Shown here in pieces: positions 24,501 through 34,078 of a stretch of 64,000 bases of DNA. A model generated the notes under the pieces. The model was not told the DNA's origin and did not search any database. It saw only the letters and a program-made list of their open reading frames with translations. Source of the stretch: JAIQFL01 sp035501495 (GTDB lineage Bacteria; Acidobacteriota; Terriglobia; Bryobacterales; Bryobacteraceae); assembly GCA_035501495.1 (NCBI GenBank), contig DATJWB010000120.1, positions 35,978 through 99,977 of the forward strand, read 5' to 3'. The position numbers and the translations under genes are program-made. Numbering within the stretch: the stretch's first letter is position 1; each line of letters begins with the position of its first letter.

Positions 24501-25733
24501 CAGCACTTTCGTCCCGTACTTCTGCAGGGCCTTCTGATTGAATTCGATGCCGAAGCCTGGGGTGTCATCAAGATAGAGCATGCTCTTTTCGATGCGCGGC
24601 TTGCGGTCGTAGAGTTCGAACCAGAACGGGTCGCGATCGGGATTCGCGAACGATTCGAGGATGTACCCGTTTGGGATGGACGCCAGCAGGTGGCCGTGAA
24701 GCACGGGCTCGTGGTGCGGGGCCATCTTGATGTACATCATGCCGGCCATGCCGGCCACCTTGCGCCATTCGGTGATGCCGGCGTGAGCGTTGCAATCGAA
24801 CTGCATCACGTCGATGGCGCCGGTTTCCATCAGGCGGCGCGCGCCCCAACGGGTAAGCTCGTGCTCGCCGGATGCCAGCGGGATGCGGGTATTGAGCTTC
24901 ACCTGCTTGAGCGGCTCCACGTCGTCGTACCAGTGCAGAGGCTCTTCCAGCCACACGATATCGAGATCGTACATCTTGTTGGAAGCGCGGATGGCGGTGG
25001 GCACATCCCACCCCTGGTTGGCATCGAGCATGAGGCGCACGTTCCCTCCGACGGCCTCGCGCACGGCCTTGACGCGCTGGTAATCGTCATCGATGGAGAA
25101 GCCGCCGCTGATGCCGCCGACTTTGAGCTTGATGGCGTTGAATCCCTGGCTGATGTAGCCGCGAACCTCTTCAATCAAGTCCGTGATCCCTTTGCCCTCG
25201 CGATAGTAGCCGCCGGTGACATACACGGGAACGGTGTCGCGATAGCCGCCGAGGAATTTGTATACCGGCAGTGCGCACGCTTTGGACATGATGTCGTAGA
25301 TGGCGGCATCGACGGGCGCCATGGCGGCAATCACGCCGGTTTGCGACCAGCCGCGCGTGGAAGGCTCGCGGCCATAGGTGGCGGCAAACATCTTCTCCCA
25401 GATCTTGCCCACCATGAACGGATCTTCGCCGATGAGGAGGTCGGCAAATCCCTTGCGGAAGAGGTCCGCTCCGCCGGTGCCTTCGCCATGTCCGGTGGCG
25501 CCGGCATCGGTGTGGAGCGTGACGATCAGGCGCGAGGCCTTGGGCTGATATCCGCCAATCGGCGAGTTGGCCATCCAGAACCGCTCCTGGAGCGGCTTCT
25601 CCAAGGACAAGACCTCGACTTTGGTGATTTTGCCGGCTCTCGCGGCGGATGGGCGGTCGCCCTGAGGCGTGTCCGCCAGGAGCGCTGCAGGCGCTCCGAG
25701 CAGCGTGGATGTAAGCGCTTTGCGGCGGGTCAT
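24498..25733 (-). CDS. Exported enolase-superfamily dehydratase/racemase (MR/MLE type)
   Basis: 411 residues with a twin-arginine-like N-terminus (TRRKALTSTLLGAPAALLA). The barrel holds the catalytic lysine motif AIKLKVGG and three metal ligands in the usual order: LMLDANQGW, WLEEPLHW and LASGEHE. A late HHEP near the C-terminus may supply the base/acid seen in mandelate-racemase and sugar-acid dehydratase groups. This predicts dehydration of an aldonic or uronic acid or epimerisation. The stop lies in the dispersed repeat. With the downstream isomerase and oxidoreductase it forms a sugar-acid catabolic cluster; an exported member is odd because partners lack signals. Confidence 0.83.
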   Translation of the reverse strand: MTRRKALTSTLLGAPAALLADTPQGDRPSAARAGKITKVEVLSLEKPLQERFWMANSPIGGYQPKASRLIVTLHTDAGATGHGEGTGGADLFRKGFADLLIGEDPFMVGKIWEKMFAATYGREPSTRGWSQTGVIAAMAPVDAAIYDIMSKACALPVYKFLGGYRDTVPVYVTGGYYREGKGITDLIEEVRGYISQGFNAIKLKVGGISGGFSIDDDYQRVKAVREAVGGNVRLMLDANQGWDVPTAIRASNKMYDLDIVWLEEPLHWYDDVEPLKQVKLNTRIPLASGEHELTRWGARRLMETGAIDVMQFDCNAHAGITEWRKVAGMAGMMYIKMAPHHEPVLHGHLLASIPNGYILESFANPDRDPFWFELYDRKPRIEKSMLYLDDTPGFGIEFNQKALQKYGTKVL

Positions 25734-25764
25734 AACGCTGCCCAGTGTATCACCTGGGCAGAAG

Positions 25765-26883
25765 TCAGACGGGGCCGATGGCCTGTTCGTATGTGCGGCG
25801 GAAAAACACGTCGGTCATACCGGCGATGTAATCGCATACCGCCCGATGGAGCGGCTCACCCTGAGTCTGGTCCCGGTAGGATTGGGGTAACCCGCCGGGG
25901 TGGTCGAGGAAGAACTGGAACAGTTCCGAGATCATGGCCATGGAGCGCTGCCGGTGGCTGCAGAGGGCCTCCGAAGCATACACCTGCGAGTAGAGGACGC
26001 GCTTGAGGAGAGCGCTGGTCTCGGCCATTTCGGAAGTGAAAGCTGCCAGGCGCCGGGGATACTGGCGGATCTCGTCCACGTTGGAGACAGATGCCTCGCG
26101 GGCACGGCCGACGGTACCCTCGATCAAACCGGAAACCAGGGCATCGATCAACTGGCGGAGGGATTCGTGAAAACGCTCGCGGGCGGTGGCTCCCGGATAC
26201 TGGGTCTCCACCGACTCGTGGATCTTACGGTAGGCAGGCACGCAGTCGGCCACGTCTTCGGGGACGAGCATGCCGGCCGACAAAGCGTCGTCGAGGTCCG
26301 CGGTATTGTAGGCCACTTCGTCGGCAAGATCGATTAACTGAGCTTCGAGCGGCGGCCGCAGGCCGGGCAGATACGGATCGGCCTCCTGCCGATCGCCGGG
26401 CTCATAGTCGCGCGAATGTTTGACGATGCCCTCGCGGACCTCGAAGGTGAGGTTCAGGCCGGGAAAGCGTGCGTAGCGCTGCTCGAAACTCTCCACGATT
26501 CGGAGGGCATGAAGGTTGTGTTCGAAGCGCTCTCCAAAGCGTTCCATCTGGCGGTTCAATTCCTCCTCGCCGGCATGCGCGAATGGCGGATGGCCGATGT
26601 CGTGGGCGAGCGCGAGCGCTTCAGTCAAGTCCTCATCGAGAGACAGAACGTTGGCCAGGGTGCGGGAGATCTGGGCGACTTCGATGGTGTGGGTCAGGCG
26701 ATTGCGGAAGTGGTCCGACAGGTCCGGCGCGAAGACCTGGGTCTTGGCTTCCAGCCGGCGGAAGGCGCGCGAATGGACCACGCGGTCGCGGTCGCGTTGA
26801 AACGCGTTGCGGTAAGGATGATCCGGCTCGGGGTAAGAGCGCCCCCGGCTGCGCTCCACATGAAAACGCAGGCCCGCCAGCAT
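25765..26883 (-). CDS. dgt: dNTP triphosphohydrolase (dGTPase-like)
   Basis: 372 residues. HD-domain metal site: H65 in RLTHTIEVAQ, H94-D95 in ALAHDIGHPPFAHAGE, and a later Asp in IDLADEVAYNTADLDDA. The N-terminal FRRLEAKTQVF is the conserved substrate-recognition segment of bacterial dGTPase-like proteins. It hydrolyses dNTPs to nucleoside and tripolyphosphate and so controls the nucleotide pool. Shorter than E. coli Dgt (about 505) and like the type seen in most non-enteric bacteria. It lies 16 bases downstream of the TPR protein gene. Confidence 0.9.
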   Translation of the reverse strand: MLAGLRFHVERSRGRSYPEPDHPYRNAFQRDRDRVVHSRAFRRLEAKTQVFAPDLSDHFRNRLTHTIEVAQISRTLANVLSLDEDLTEALALAHDIGHPPFAHAGEEELNRQMERFGERFEHNLHALRIVESFEQRYARFPGLNLTFEVREGIVKHSRDYEPGDRQEADPYLPGLRPPLEAQLIDLADEVAYNTADLDDALSAGMLVPEDVADCVPAYRKIHESVETQYPGATARERFHESLRQLIDALVSGLIEGTVGRAREASVSNVDEIRQYPRRLAAFTSEMAETSALLKRVLYSQVYASEALCSHRQRSMAMISELFQFFLDHPGGLPQSYRDQTQGEPLHRAVCDYIAGMTDVFFRRTYEQAIGPV

Positions 26884-26899
26884 GTCAAGACGGGAGGGC

Positions 26900-27601
26900 C
26901 TACTGGGGAGGCAGATCAGCGTATGCCGAAAGCGCGGCCTGTCCCACGGCGCCCTGCTGCGAGCGGAGCGGATCGAGCAGCTTGCGGGCTTCGGCAGGCT
27001 TCTTGCGGCTGATCGCGCGGGCCAGTGTGATCGTGGCCATCTCTTTGGAAACGTAGATGGTGGGATGGGCGATCAGATCGCGCAAGGTGCTCTCGCCTTG
27101 ATCGTCGCGGCCATCGGCAAAATAAATCTGCGCGAGAGCGTATTTCGCGAGCGAGGCGTACTTCGCATTTCCTTTGTCGGCAACCTCTTTGAAGTTCTTT
27201 TCGGCTTCCGCCAGTTTGCCTTGATCGGCCTTGATCGAGCCCAGATAATAAAGTGCGATTTCTCCCTCGTCGCTGCCGGAGTACTTGCTCGCGAGATCGC
27301 CGAACGCTTTCAGCGCGACCTCGTCCTTGGCGTCCTGAGTGGGGAAATTCTGGTTTTGACCGGGAGTTGGCGGCCCAACCGGCGATTCCTGGATCTGGAT
27401 CGCTCGCGCCAGCACCTCTTCGCGCAACGTGTGCTGATGACGCGAATACCAAATTCCGCCGACAATCAGCAGGATGACGCCGACTCCGGCAACACCGTAG
27501 CGGATGACCTCCTTCTGGTGCTCTTCGAAGAACGTTAAGGAGTGTTCGACTTCAAGGGCAAACCGATCGGTCTTAAGCTCTTTTCTGGTGATTCTAGCCA
27601 C
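26900..27601 (-). CDS. Membrane-anchored TPR protein, YfgM-like
   Basis: 233 residues. A cytoplasmic N-terminus of about 35 residues (FFEEHQKEVIRYG) leads into one membrane helix (VAGVGVILLIVGGIWY) and a periplasmic helical-repeat domain with TPR-like units (EIALYYLGSIKADQGKLAEA, YALAQIYFADGRDDQGE). This is the layout of YfgM, an ancillary partner of the SecYEG translocon, and of related tetratricopeptide proteins. It is divergent from the beta-propeller gene at 27729, so the promoter lies in 27602-27728. Confidence 0.75.
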   Translation of the reverse strand: MARITRKELKTDRFALEVEHSLTFFEEHQKEVIRYGVAGVGVILLIVGGIWYSRHQHTLREEVLARAIQIQESPVGPPTPGQNQNFPTQDAKDEVALKAFGDLASKYSGSDEGEIALYYLGSIKADQGKLAEAEKNFKEVADKGNAKYASLAKYALAQIYFADGRDDQGESTLRDLIAHPTIYVSKEMATITLARAISRKKPAEARKLLDPLRSQQGAVGQAALSAYADLPPQ

Positions 27602-27728
27602 GATACCTCAGAGATTGTTGGACTTCTTATGATATCACGAAGGGATCACCTCCGCCTGCGGTGGTGCTCCGGTCGTACTCCGAAAGCGAAGGTGGTTTTC
27701 CGGACCCCGTGCGCGTAAAATTCCTCCG

Positions 27729-29558
27729 ATGGGCGAATTCTTCGATGCAATCTACACCCGTGGGATCGATACGGAGACCCTCCCCCAGCAACTCGGCGAA
27801 GCCGCTCGCGAGTTGAATTGCTGCTTCTTAATGGCGCCGGAAATCGACGGATGGACGGCGATTTACTCGAGCCGCGGGCAGGACGGGAAGGTGGCCAAGG
27901 CCCTGCACAGGCGGTTGCAGACCGAAGTTCTGTTTACCCTGGTCCACGATGGCGACATCTTCTGTTACGAATACCACCGCGATGGGAAGTTAGTGGACGA
28001 ATACAACTCGCGGCCCGACTACTTCGGGAAGGTCTCCGCGCAGAAGCGTCGGGAACAGGCGGGCAGGCCGGAGCTGCTCATGCCATTACTGCAGGCTCCA
28101 TCAGACCTGGCGGAACTGGAGAGCATCCTGCACTCCGACCCGCGTGGCGACCCTTTCCATGCCAACTCGCAGTTGGTGCAGTTTGGAGAACTGCTGGGGT
28201 TGCCGAACTGCGCGACCTCATACGACTACCTGATGGGGGACGAAGAGGACGAAGCCATCGAGCGGCGCGAGGAGTTCGTACACATTCCCGATCTGGAGCC
28301 GGAGAAGGCGGCGCGTTCGTCGGCGCGCCATTCGCGGTGCGCCGAGATCGACCGGATGCGCGCCGAGGGGGTGCTGTTGTTCGAACAGTCGCCCAGCCCG
28401 CTCGCGCCGGTTGCGGACCCTGCCGGGAATGGATTCGTTACGATCGATCGCGACATGATGTTTCGCGCGACGGAGCGCCCGATATACCGGATCGCCCCGC
28501 CGTTTGAGGCCGGCCCCAAGCCCTTGGGGGTCGTGGCCGCCGCCGACAACCGCGGCGTGGTTCTCAGTCCTTCGGGCCGATTGCTGGCGGTGAGCCGGCA
28601 GGAGCAGATCGACGTGTGGGACCGGGAGACGGGCATCCGGGTTGTGACGATGGACTCGGAGCCGCCGATCCATGCCGTTCAATTCCTGGCGAATGAGAAG
28701 GGGCTGGTGGTGGGGGGCCGGCGTCTGGAAGTGTTCTCGTTGCCGGATGGCAAGCTGGCGCGGACGATCGAAGTGAGTGCCGGCCATGCGATGGCGCAGC
28801 ATCCGGCGGGATCGCTGCTGGTGGTGCTGTCGAGCCGTGCGACCGTGCAAGTGGTGGATCTGGACACAGGGCAAGTGGTGCGCCGCTTCTTCCTGGACAG
28901 CCAGCGCGACTTGGGATTCATGGAGAAGATGCAAATGGCGCTGGTGACCGCGGCGATGGGGAAAGCGCGCCGCGACGCGAACCGGAAACTGGGGCGCGCG
29001 GCGTCCGCGGAGGAGTTCGAAGAGCCGTTGACAGCGGAAGACCCGGCGGCATTTCTATTCAGCGCGGACGGGCAGTATTTGATATGCGGCACCCGCAAGT
29101 CGGCCTGGGTGTTCCGGTGGCGGACGCTGTTGGTATCGGGCGTCGAGGCGCCGCCGCCGTTGTTCCGGTACCGAACGGAATCGAAGGCGTCGGAAATGCC
29201 AATGGCCTTCCTGATGCCGACGAACTTCCCGGCGGGAGTCGGAGCATTGGCTTATGACGCAGAGGCGAATGGCGTGTTGCTGGGCTGCGGCGATGGCGTG
29301 TTGCGCCGGATGGACCTGGCGTCGGGCGCTGTCAGCACGGTGCTCACGGTGCCGGGTGGAAATCTGATTCAGCGGATCACCCTATCGGCCGATGGTTCGC
29401 TATTGTGCATGGTGGACATATCGATGCACGACATGCAGAATCAGATGGCGGCGATGCTGGGCGGGAGTCCGCTGGCGGCGGCGGTGCGGGAAGACACTCC
29501 GGGCGATCGAATCATGATTTGGGATTACCGGAAGCTGCAGGGAAGACCGGGCAATTAG
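27729..29558 (+). CDS. Beta-propeller (WD40/YVTN-like) protein with a novel N-terminal domain
   Basis: 609 residues, no signal peptide, so cytoplasmic. The first 170 residues form an independent domain I do not recognise, with features such as CCFLMAPEIDGWTAIYSSRG and GDIFCYEYHRDGKLVDEYNS. From about 270 on, repeated short strands like VVLSPSGRLLAVSRQEQIDVWDR (cut here) and GDGVLRRMDLASGAVSTVLT point to a seven-bladed propeller of WD40 or quinoprotein type. Likely a scaffold or sensor. It ends exactly where the convergent amidohydrolase gene ends, with no bases between the stops. Confidence 0.6.
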   Translation: MGEFFDAIYTRGIDTETLPQQLGEAARELNCCFLMAPEIDGWTAIYSSRGQDGKVAKALHRRLQTEVLFTLVHDGDIFCYEYHRDGKLVDEYNSRPDYFGKVSAQKRREQAGRPELLMPLLQAPSDLAELESILHSDPRGDPFHANSQLVQFGELLGLPNCATSYDYLMGDEEDEAIERREEFVHIPDLEPEKAARSSARHSRCAEIDRMRAEGVLLFEQSPSPLAPVADPAGNGFVTIDRDMMFRATERPIYRIAPPFEAGPKPLGVVAAADNRGVVLSPSGRLLAVSRQEQIDVWDRETGIRVVTMDSEPPIHAVQFLANEKGLVVGGRRLEVFSLPDGKLARTIEVSAGHAMAQHPAGSLLVVLSSRATVQVVDLDTGQVVRRFFLDSQRDLGFMEKMQMALVTAAMGKARRDANRKLGRAASAEEFEEPLTAEDPAAFLFSADGQYLICGTRKSAWVFRWRTLLVSGVEAPPPLFRYRTESKASEMPMAFLMPTNFPAGVGALAYDAEANGVLLGCGDGVLRRMDLASGAVSTVLTVPGGNLIQRITLSADGSLLCMVDISMHDMQNQMAAMLGGSPLAAAVREDTPGDRIMIWDYRKLQGRPGN

Positions 29559-30554
29559 TTATTTGCGTTCCTGATCCAATCGCAGGAACCGGGCGGCGTT
29601 GTTGTACAGGATGTCGCGCTTCTCTTCCGGAGTGAGATACTCGGCCGTGTCGATGATGTTGATGGACTGCGCCATCAGGTTCGGCCAGAGCAGTTGATCG
29701 GTACCGAACATCACGCGGTCTTCGAACCCGGCTTCTACGATCCGTTGGATGTAGCGATTCACTTCCTTGATCGGATAGCTCCAGATCAGGCCGGCCACAT
29801 CCACATAGACGTGCGAGTTTGCCTGCAACAGCGTGAGCAGGTTGTCGATCATGGGATATCCCGCGTGCATGATCCAGAGGCGAAGCTTCGGGTGTTTTGC
29901 CAGCAGGCCTTCCAGCAGCAGCGGGTCGCCCATCGACCCGCGGAATTTCGGCATCGTCAGGTTGGCGCGTCCGGAGCCGCCGGTCCCCATGTGGATGCCC
30001 ACCGGGATATCCAACTCCTCGGCCAGCGCGAAATACTCGTCTACGGCCGGATCGCTCGGCGACATGCCCTGATACTGCAGGCCGATTTCGCCCATCACCT
30101 GAAATCCGCCGTTGGTGAAGTCGTCGCGCAGGCGTTTGAGCTCTGCCTCTTTCTTCGGTCCGCTCAGCGCCGTGACATCGAAAGCGGTGCCGCGGATGAC
30201 GCGGTTGGGAGCATCGGCCTTCCATTGGTTGACGACCTTCTCGGTGCCCATCACTACCGCCGTGACGTTCAGGCGCTCCATCTCGGCCATCACCTCCTTC
30301 TCGTACGAATCGGGAGTTTTGGCCGGCAGCAGCGGGTTGGCGCAGCCAACGGGCTTCCAGCCGAAATTGGATTCCTTCTGCTTGGGATCGGAGGCCAGAA
30401 AGGCTGGGGTGTTGGCGCAAGCCGGCTGTCCGGCCATGCTCATCGCGGCATGTACGTGAATATCGATAATCGGAGGCCTGGCAGGCACCGAATTCTGGGC
30501 GGGAAGCAGACCCGCCGCGAGGGCGAAGAGTCCGGGAAGACGTGAAGCTCGCAT
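29559..30554 (-). CDS. Exported amidohydrolase (amidohydro_2 family)
   Basis: 331 residues with a signal peptide (RLPGLFALAAGLLPAQ). Metal-site residues of the TIM-barrel amidohydrolase fold are visible: DIHVH near residue 31-35, IHMGTG, the His in IMHAGYP, and the Asp in FGTDQLLW. Members decarboxylate or hydrolyse small aromatic or lactone substrates (ACMSD/4-oxalomesaconate-type). It is convergent with the propeller gene. A short gap separates it from the tannase-like gene on the same strand, and a functional link to aromatic-ester breakdown is an inference. Confidence 0.8.
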   Translation of the reverse strand: MRASRLPGLFALAAGLLPAQNSVPARPPIIDIHVHAAMSMAGQPACANTPAFLASDPKQKESNFGWKPVGCANPLLPAKTPDSYEKEVMAEMERLNVTAVVMGTEKVVNQWKADAPNRVIRGTAFDVTALSGPKKEAELKRLRDDFTNGGFQVMGEIGLQYQGMSPSDPAVDEYFALAEELDIPVGIHMGTGGSGRANLTMPKFRGSMGDPLLLEGLLAKHPKLRLWIMHAGYPMIDNLLTLLQANSHVYVDVAGLIWSYPIKEVNRYIQRIVEAGFEDRVMFGTDQLLWPNLMAQSINIIDTAEYLTPEEKRDILYNNAARFLRLDQERK

Positions 30555-30656
30555 TTGGTTCTCCTGGTATGGCGACAGGCCCGTGAAGGCGTCGGCGGGC
30601 CACCCGCATTTTAGCTCGCTACAGGATGGCCAGCCTACCCTGGCTCGCCCAGACGG

Positions 30657-32159
30657 CTATGGTTGCGCGCATACGAAATTCACGGCATCGTCCATGCTCC
30701 CGCTTCCCTTGTATTTGGCCACTTGCGGATAGGGACACAGGGGACGAGTGCGATCCACCTGACCACCCCTTCCGTGGGAGGCAATCACGCGGTCCGGAGC
30801 CTTTCCCTGCTCGACCCATTCCTCCAAAGGCGGGATCATGTCGAATGCATTCGGCCCTTCCCCACCCGCGCAATGGCCCATGCCCGGCGCCATGAAGAGG
30901 CGGACCGATGCCCCGGTCTTCTCCAGCCCTCCCAGTTTCGAGACGACGGTATGGAAGTAGTTGATGCTGTTCAAGGGGGAGATCAGGTTGTCCGACCAGC
31001 CGTGGTACAGAATCAGTTTTCCCCCGTGGGAAATGAACTTCCGGAGGTTGGGATCCACCGCCTTGAGTACGTTATCGTGGTCGAGTTTCTCGGCCAGAGC
31101 AACGTCCTGGTCCGTATCGAATGTGCGGAAGTCCCAGTTCGGATTCTTGTGGACCACAAAGCGAAAGTAATCGTTGGAGATGGGGAAGGGGTCATTGCCG
31201 GCAAACGCAACCCAGCCCGGTTCGCTGCCCGGCTGCAGACCAGGATAGATCTCCTTCCGGGTCGCGGGGCTCACGAAGGGGCCATAGACGGCTTGTGCGG
31301 CGGAAACCTGCGCGGCGGTGAGACACGTTTCCGTGTCGGATTCCTTGCACAGGAGGACGGCGGGATCGAAATGACACCTGGTCGGATCGTTGATGAGGCC
31401 GTCTTTCAGCCCGTCCAGAGCATCGCAGGCCTCGATTGACGCCTTATGGAGTGTGGCCAGTTTCGCGGGCGGAATGCGGCTGGCGGAATTCTTCAGCAGG
31501 GCCACGCTGTTCATCATGTCCGAGGAAAGCAATGCGACCCAATTGTTGGCCGGGGCTCCGGCAATGATGCCGTCGTAGTCGTCCGGATATTGCTGGGCTT
31601 CTTTGAGTCCCTGTTTGCCCCCGGACGAACAGCCATTCCAATACGAGAGCTTGGGGCCGTTGCCGTAGAAAGCCGCGAGGACGGCCTTGGCCTTCACGGT
31701 CATTTCGTGCTCGGACCGGTAGCCGAAGTCGATCAGCTTCTCGGGATGTCCGAAGGCAAACTCGGCGCTTCCGCCAGTGTGCCCCGTATCGGTGGACGCC
31801 GAAGCATAACCGCGTCTCACAGCGCTGACCAACCCGCCGTAGTTGATGGCACCGCTCCAGCCGCCATTCCCGACGGACTGGAGCTTTTGATTCCAGCCCG
31901 CCGCGGGCATCCAGACCTCAACCTTGATTTCCGAATCCTTGCTCGGAGTAAGGGTTAGAGCGACGCGGCATAGAGCGGGCAGATCGCGGATGGGCTGCCT
32001 TCCCCCGGGAGGGGTGAAATTGCCTGCCCCCACGGATTCAGCGGCCGTGACGGTGGCCTCCGTCAGCCGCAAGGAGACGAGGCTCTGACACGCCACTGAC
32101 GCGGCGGCCGGCGGAAGACACGCACCGAACGCGACCAGGGCTCTCACATAAAGCGTCAT
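30657..32159 (-). CDS. Tannase / feruloyl esterase family protein
   Basis: 500 residues from ATG 32159; the longer frame upstream lacks a signal. The N-terminus is a signal peptide (YVRALVAFGACLPPAAASVA). Nucleophile motif NGCSSGGKQGL, acid in LYHGWSDNLISP and histidine in APGMGHCAGG make the triad, with the cysteines next to Ser and His forming the disulfide typical of tannases and feruloyl esterases. It would cleave ester bonds between phenolic acids and sugars outside the cytoplasm. With the acetyl-esterase-like gene and glycosidase it fits plant polymer breakdown. Confidence 0.85.
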   Translation of the reverse strand: MTLYVRALVAFGACLPPAAASVACQSLVSLRLTEATVTAAESVGAGNFTPPGGRQPIRDLPALCRVALTLTPSKDSEIKVEVWMPAAGWNQKLQSVGNGGWSGAINYGGLVSAVRRGYASASTDTGHTGGSAEFAFGHPEKLIDFGYRSEHEMTVKAKAVLAAFYGNGPKLSYWNGCSSGGKQGLKEAQQYPDDYDGIIAGAPANNWVALLSSDMMNSVALLKNSASRIPPAKLATLHKASIEACDALDGLKDGLINDPTRCHFDPAVLLCKESDTETCLTAAQVSAAQAVYGPFVSPATRKEIYPGLQPGSEPGWVAFAGNDPFPISNDYFRFVVHKNPNWDFRTFDTDQDVALAEKLDHDNVLKAVDPNLRKFISHGGKLILYHGWSDNLISPLNSINYFHTVVSKLGGLEKTGASVRLFMAPGMGHCAGGEGPNAFDMIPPLEEWVEQGKAPDRVIASHGRGGQVDRTRPLCPYPQVAKYKGSGSMDDAVNFVCAQP

Positions 32160-32333
32160 CTTCGGGGCCCTCCCTGGCGGTAGCGTAAGAATATCATGGT
32201 GCGCCAGCGCAATGTTCCGGCATGAGTAGCGTGCTCGCAAGGCGAGAGACGGCAGACAGAGCAGTGTCCGCGCCACATCGCGTTTGTCGATTTGTTGGGG
32301 GATCCGTTTGAAACGGTGTGCGGATCGACAGTG

Positions 32334-32358
32334 AGAGCGGCTAGGGGATAGCCGCTCT
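32334..32358. terminator. Strong hairpin between DUF4097 gene and tannase gene
   Basis: AGAGCGGCTA (32334-32343) pairs perfectly with TAGCCGCTCT (32349-32358) around a five-base loop GGGGA. It lies just after the stop of the minus-strand gene at 32362-33162. The T-rich side is on the plus strand; on the minus strand no T-run follows, so it may act with Rho or as an mRNA 3' end rather than as a standard terminator. Confidence 0.55.
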
Positions 32359-32361
32359 TTC

Positions 32362-33162
32362 CTACTTCTTTCGCACCATGATCCGCCCGTTCATCGAGCG
32401 CAGGCTGATCTCGGTGCCGCCGCCATTGACCGTGGCGTAGATGGTGCGGTCGTATTCCACCCTGAACTTTCCACCGTCCGCGGTGGTGGTAGGCTGGCCG
32501 CCGGTAAGCTTCATATCGAAGTCGCTCCAGATCTCGCCGCGGAAGGAACGGAGCCTCAGGTTGGCCTTCACATCGGATGGAAGGGTGACGTCCAAACTGC
32601 CGTTAGTCGTGCTGAATGCCAGCGGCTTGCCGGGATCCACCCTGTCCATACTCACCGTGACAGAGCCGTTGGTGGTATCCGCCACGACGGTTCCCGAAAT
32701 GTTCGTCAGGTGAATCGCGCCATTGGTGCTGTGGGCTTCGATCTCGCCGCGGATGCCATCCGCGTTCACGCTTCCGTGCGTGGACCGGAGTTGCAGTGAG
32801 GTGTCGGGAGGAACGGTGATCACCAGGTTGCCCACCTCGGGAGAGTTGGTCCGGATATGGATCACGTTGTCCTCTTCCTCCACCGACAAGCCCCGGATGG
32901 GCATGTCGACGCGGTGCATCCCATCCAAGCTGCGATCCGGCTGCCGCCGCGAAGTGGAGCCGGAGTTGCCCACCTCCACAATGACGTCCCGGCCGTTGTA
33001 CGTCTTCACCGTAATCGACCCGTTGGTCAGGGAGGCATTCACGACCCGTGGGTGGGTACTATTCCGCGCGGGCACCACCACTCGGTCGCCCGTGTTCTCC
33101 TGGGCGCAAGCCAGCGCGCAGAGGGTTAGAGTCAGGCCCATGAGGGCCAACGTTCGTTTCAT
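32362..33162 (-). CDS. Exported DUF4097 putative adhesin
   Basis: 266 residues with a signal peptide (LALMGLTLTLCALACAQ). The mature part is a series of short repeats with the pattern T-N-G-S/A-I (STNGAIHLTNISG, TTNGSVTVSM, TTNGSLDVTLPS), the hallmark of the DUF4097 right-handed beta-helix. It probably folds as a parallel beta solenoid on the outer membrane or in the periplasm. It is the last of a four-gene ECF sigma operon. Confidence 0.85.
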   Translation of the reverse strand: MKRTLALMGLTLTLCALACAQENTGDRVVVPARNSTHPRVVNASLTNGSITVKTYNGRDVIVEVGNSGSTSRRQPDRSLDGMHRVDMPIRGLSVEEEDNVIHIRTNSPEVGNLVITVPPDTSLQLRSTHGSVNADGIRGEIEAHSTNGAIHLTNISGTVVADTTNGSVTVSMDRVDPGKPLAFSTTNGSLDVTLPSDVKANLRLRSFRGEIWSDFDMKLTGGQPTTTADGGKFRVEYDRTIYATVNGGGTEISLRSMNGRIMVRKK

Positions 33163-33208
33163 CGCCGTATCCTTTTCAATGCATGCGGGACGCGTCTGGG
33201 GCTGTCCC

Positions 33209-34078
33209 TTATAAAGTCTTGGAGTGCAGGCGGATGGGGCCGTTCAAGCCGTGAAAACTCAACTCCGGTCCGCCTTTTCCGGCACGCCCTTCCATGTTTC
33301 GCCCATCCGACCGGTACACGAACTTCCCAGCTCCGTTGTCGCCGCCCACGACCTTCGCCGGGCGGGTGGTGATATCGAAATCGGCGTAGATGCCGCCGTT
33401 CAACGTATGGAAGTTCAGCTCCGCATCCAGTGGGGGCTGGAAGTAGATATCCATCTTGCCGTTCAGAGTCCGAAACTCGCTATTCTTCGCCGGGTTTTTG
33501 CTGAACGAAACCTTCACCGGGCCGTTCAACGTGCGCACCGTGCCGGAGCCCGACACCTCTTCCATGTCGATGCCCCCGTTCAGGCCGCTGACCTCGAAAT
33601 CGCCAGTGGTCTTGCGCACCTCGATTTCGCCCGCGTTGATCGTTTTCAGAATCAGCTCCGTGGCGAACGGCACCTGAATCTCGTAGTCGAAGTAGACCCG
33701 GTAGCCGTAGTAGTCATCGCCCCGATAGTTGACGCCGTTGTTCCCGCGGAAGGGGCCGTCCACGTACAGGCGGACGAAGTTGCCTTGCTGCGACATGTCC
33801 AGCTTGACGTCGCGTTTGGCTTCCTGGATGCCTTCGTTCGAATCGGCGCCGATGGACTTCTCCGCCTTCACCTGGATCGCTTTGCCGGCATATCCCGTGA
33901 CATGAATGAAGCCGCTGATATTGTCCACCAGGAGCTTCTGCGGGCCGGACGAGCCCGAAACATCGAACGAGCGGGTGATGGTCTCGTGATCCTCAACTCG
34001 CCAGTCCCGATTGCCGCGGTGTTGGGCGAAGGCAGCAACCGGCAGCAAAAGAGCTGTCAACCAGTGGATCCGTGTCAT
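33209..34078 (-). CDS. Exported DUF4097 putative adhesin
   Basis: 289 residues, signal peptide MTRIHWLTALLLPVAAFAQ. Repeats with L-N-G and T-L-N-G turns (SGLNGGIDMEEVSG, RTLNGPVKVSFSK, RTLNGKMDIYFQP, HTLNGGIYADFD) define the same beta-solenoid type as the next gene. The start overlaps the anti-sigma factor stop. The two DUF4097 genes differ in repeat sequence, so they are an old duplication. Confidence 0.85.
   Translation of the reverse strand: MTRIHWLTALLLPVAAFAQHRGNRDWRVEDHETITRSFDVSGSSGPQKLLVDNISGFIHVTGYAGKAIQVKAEKSIGADSNEGIQEAKRDVKLDMSQQGNFVRLYVDGPFRGNNGVNYRGDDYYGYRVYFDYEIQVPFATELILKTINAGEIEVRKTTGDFEVSGLNGGIDMEEVSGSGTVRTLNGPVKVSFSKNPAKNSEFRTLNGKMDIYFQPPLDAELNFHTLNGGIYADFDITTRPAKVVGGDNGAGKFVYRSDGRNMEGRAGKGGPELSFHGLNGPIRLHSKTL

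Noticed and set aside
32304..32316. CCGTTTGAAACGG palindrome as an operator
   Set aside because: Only 13 bases, close to a stronger hairpin, no matching copy elsewhere in the window.
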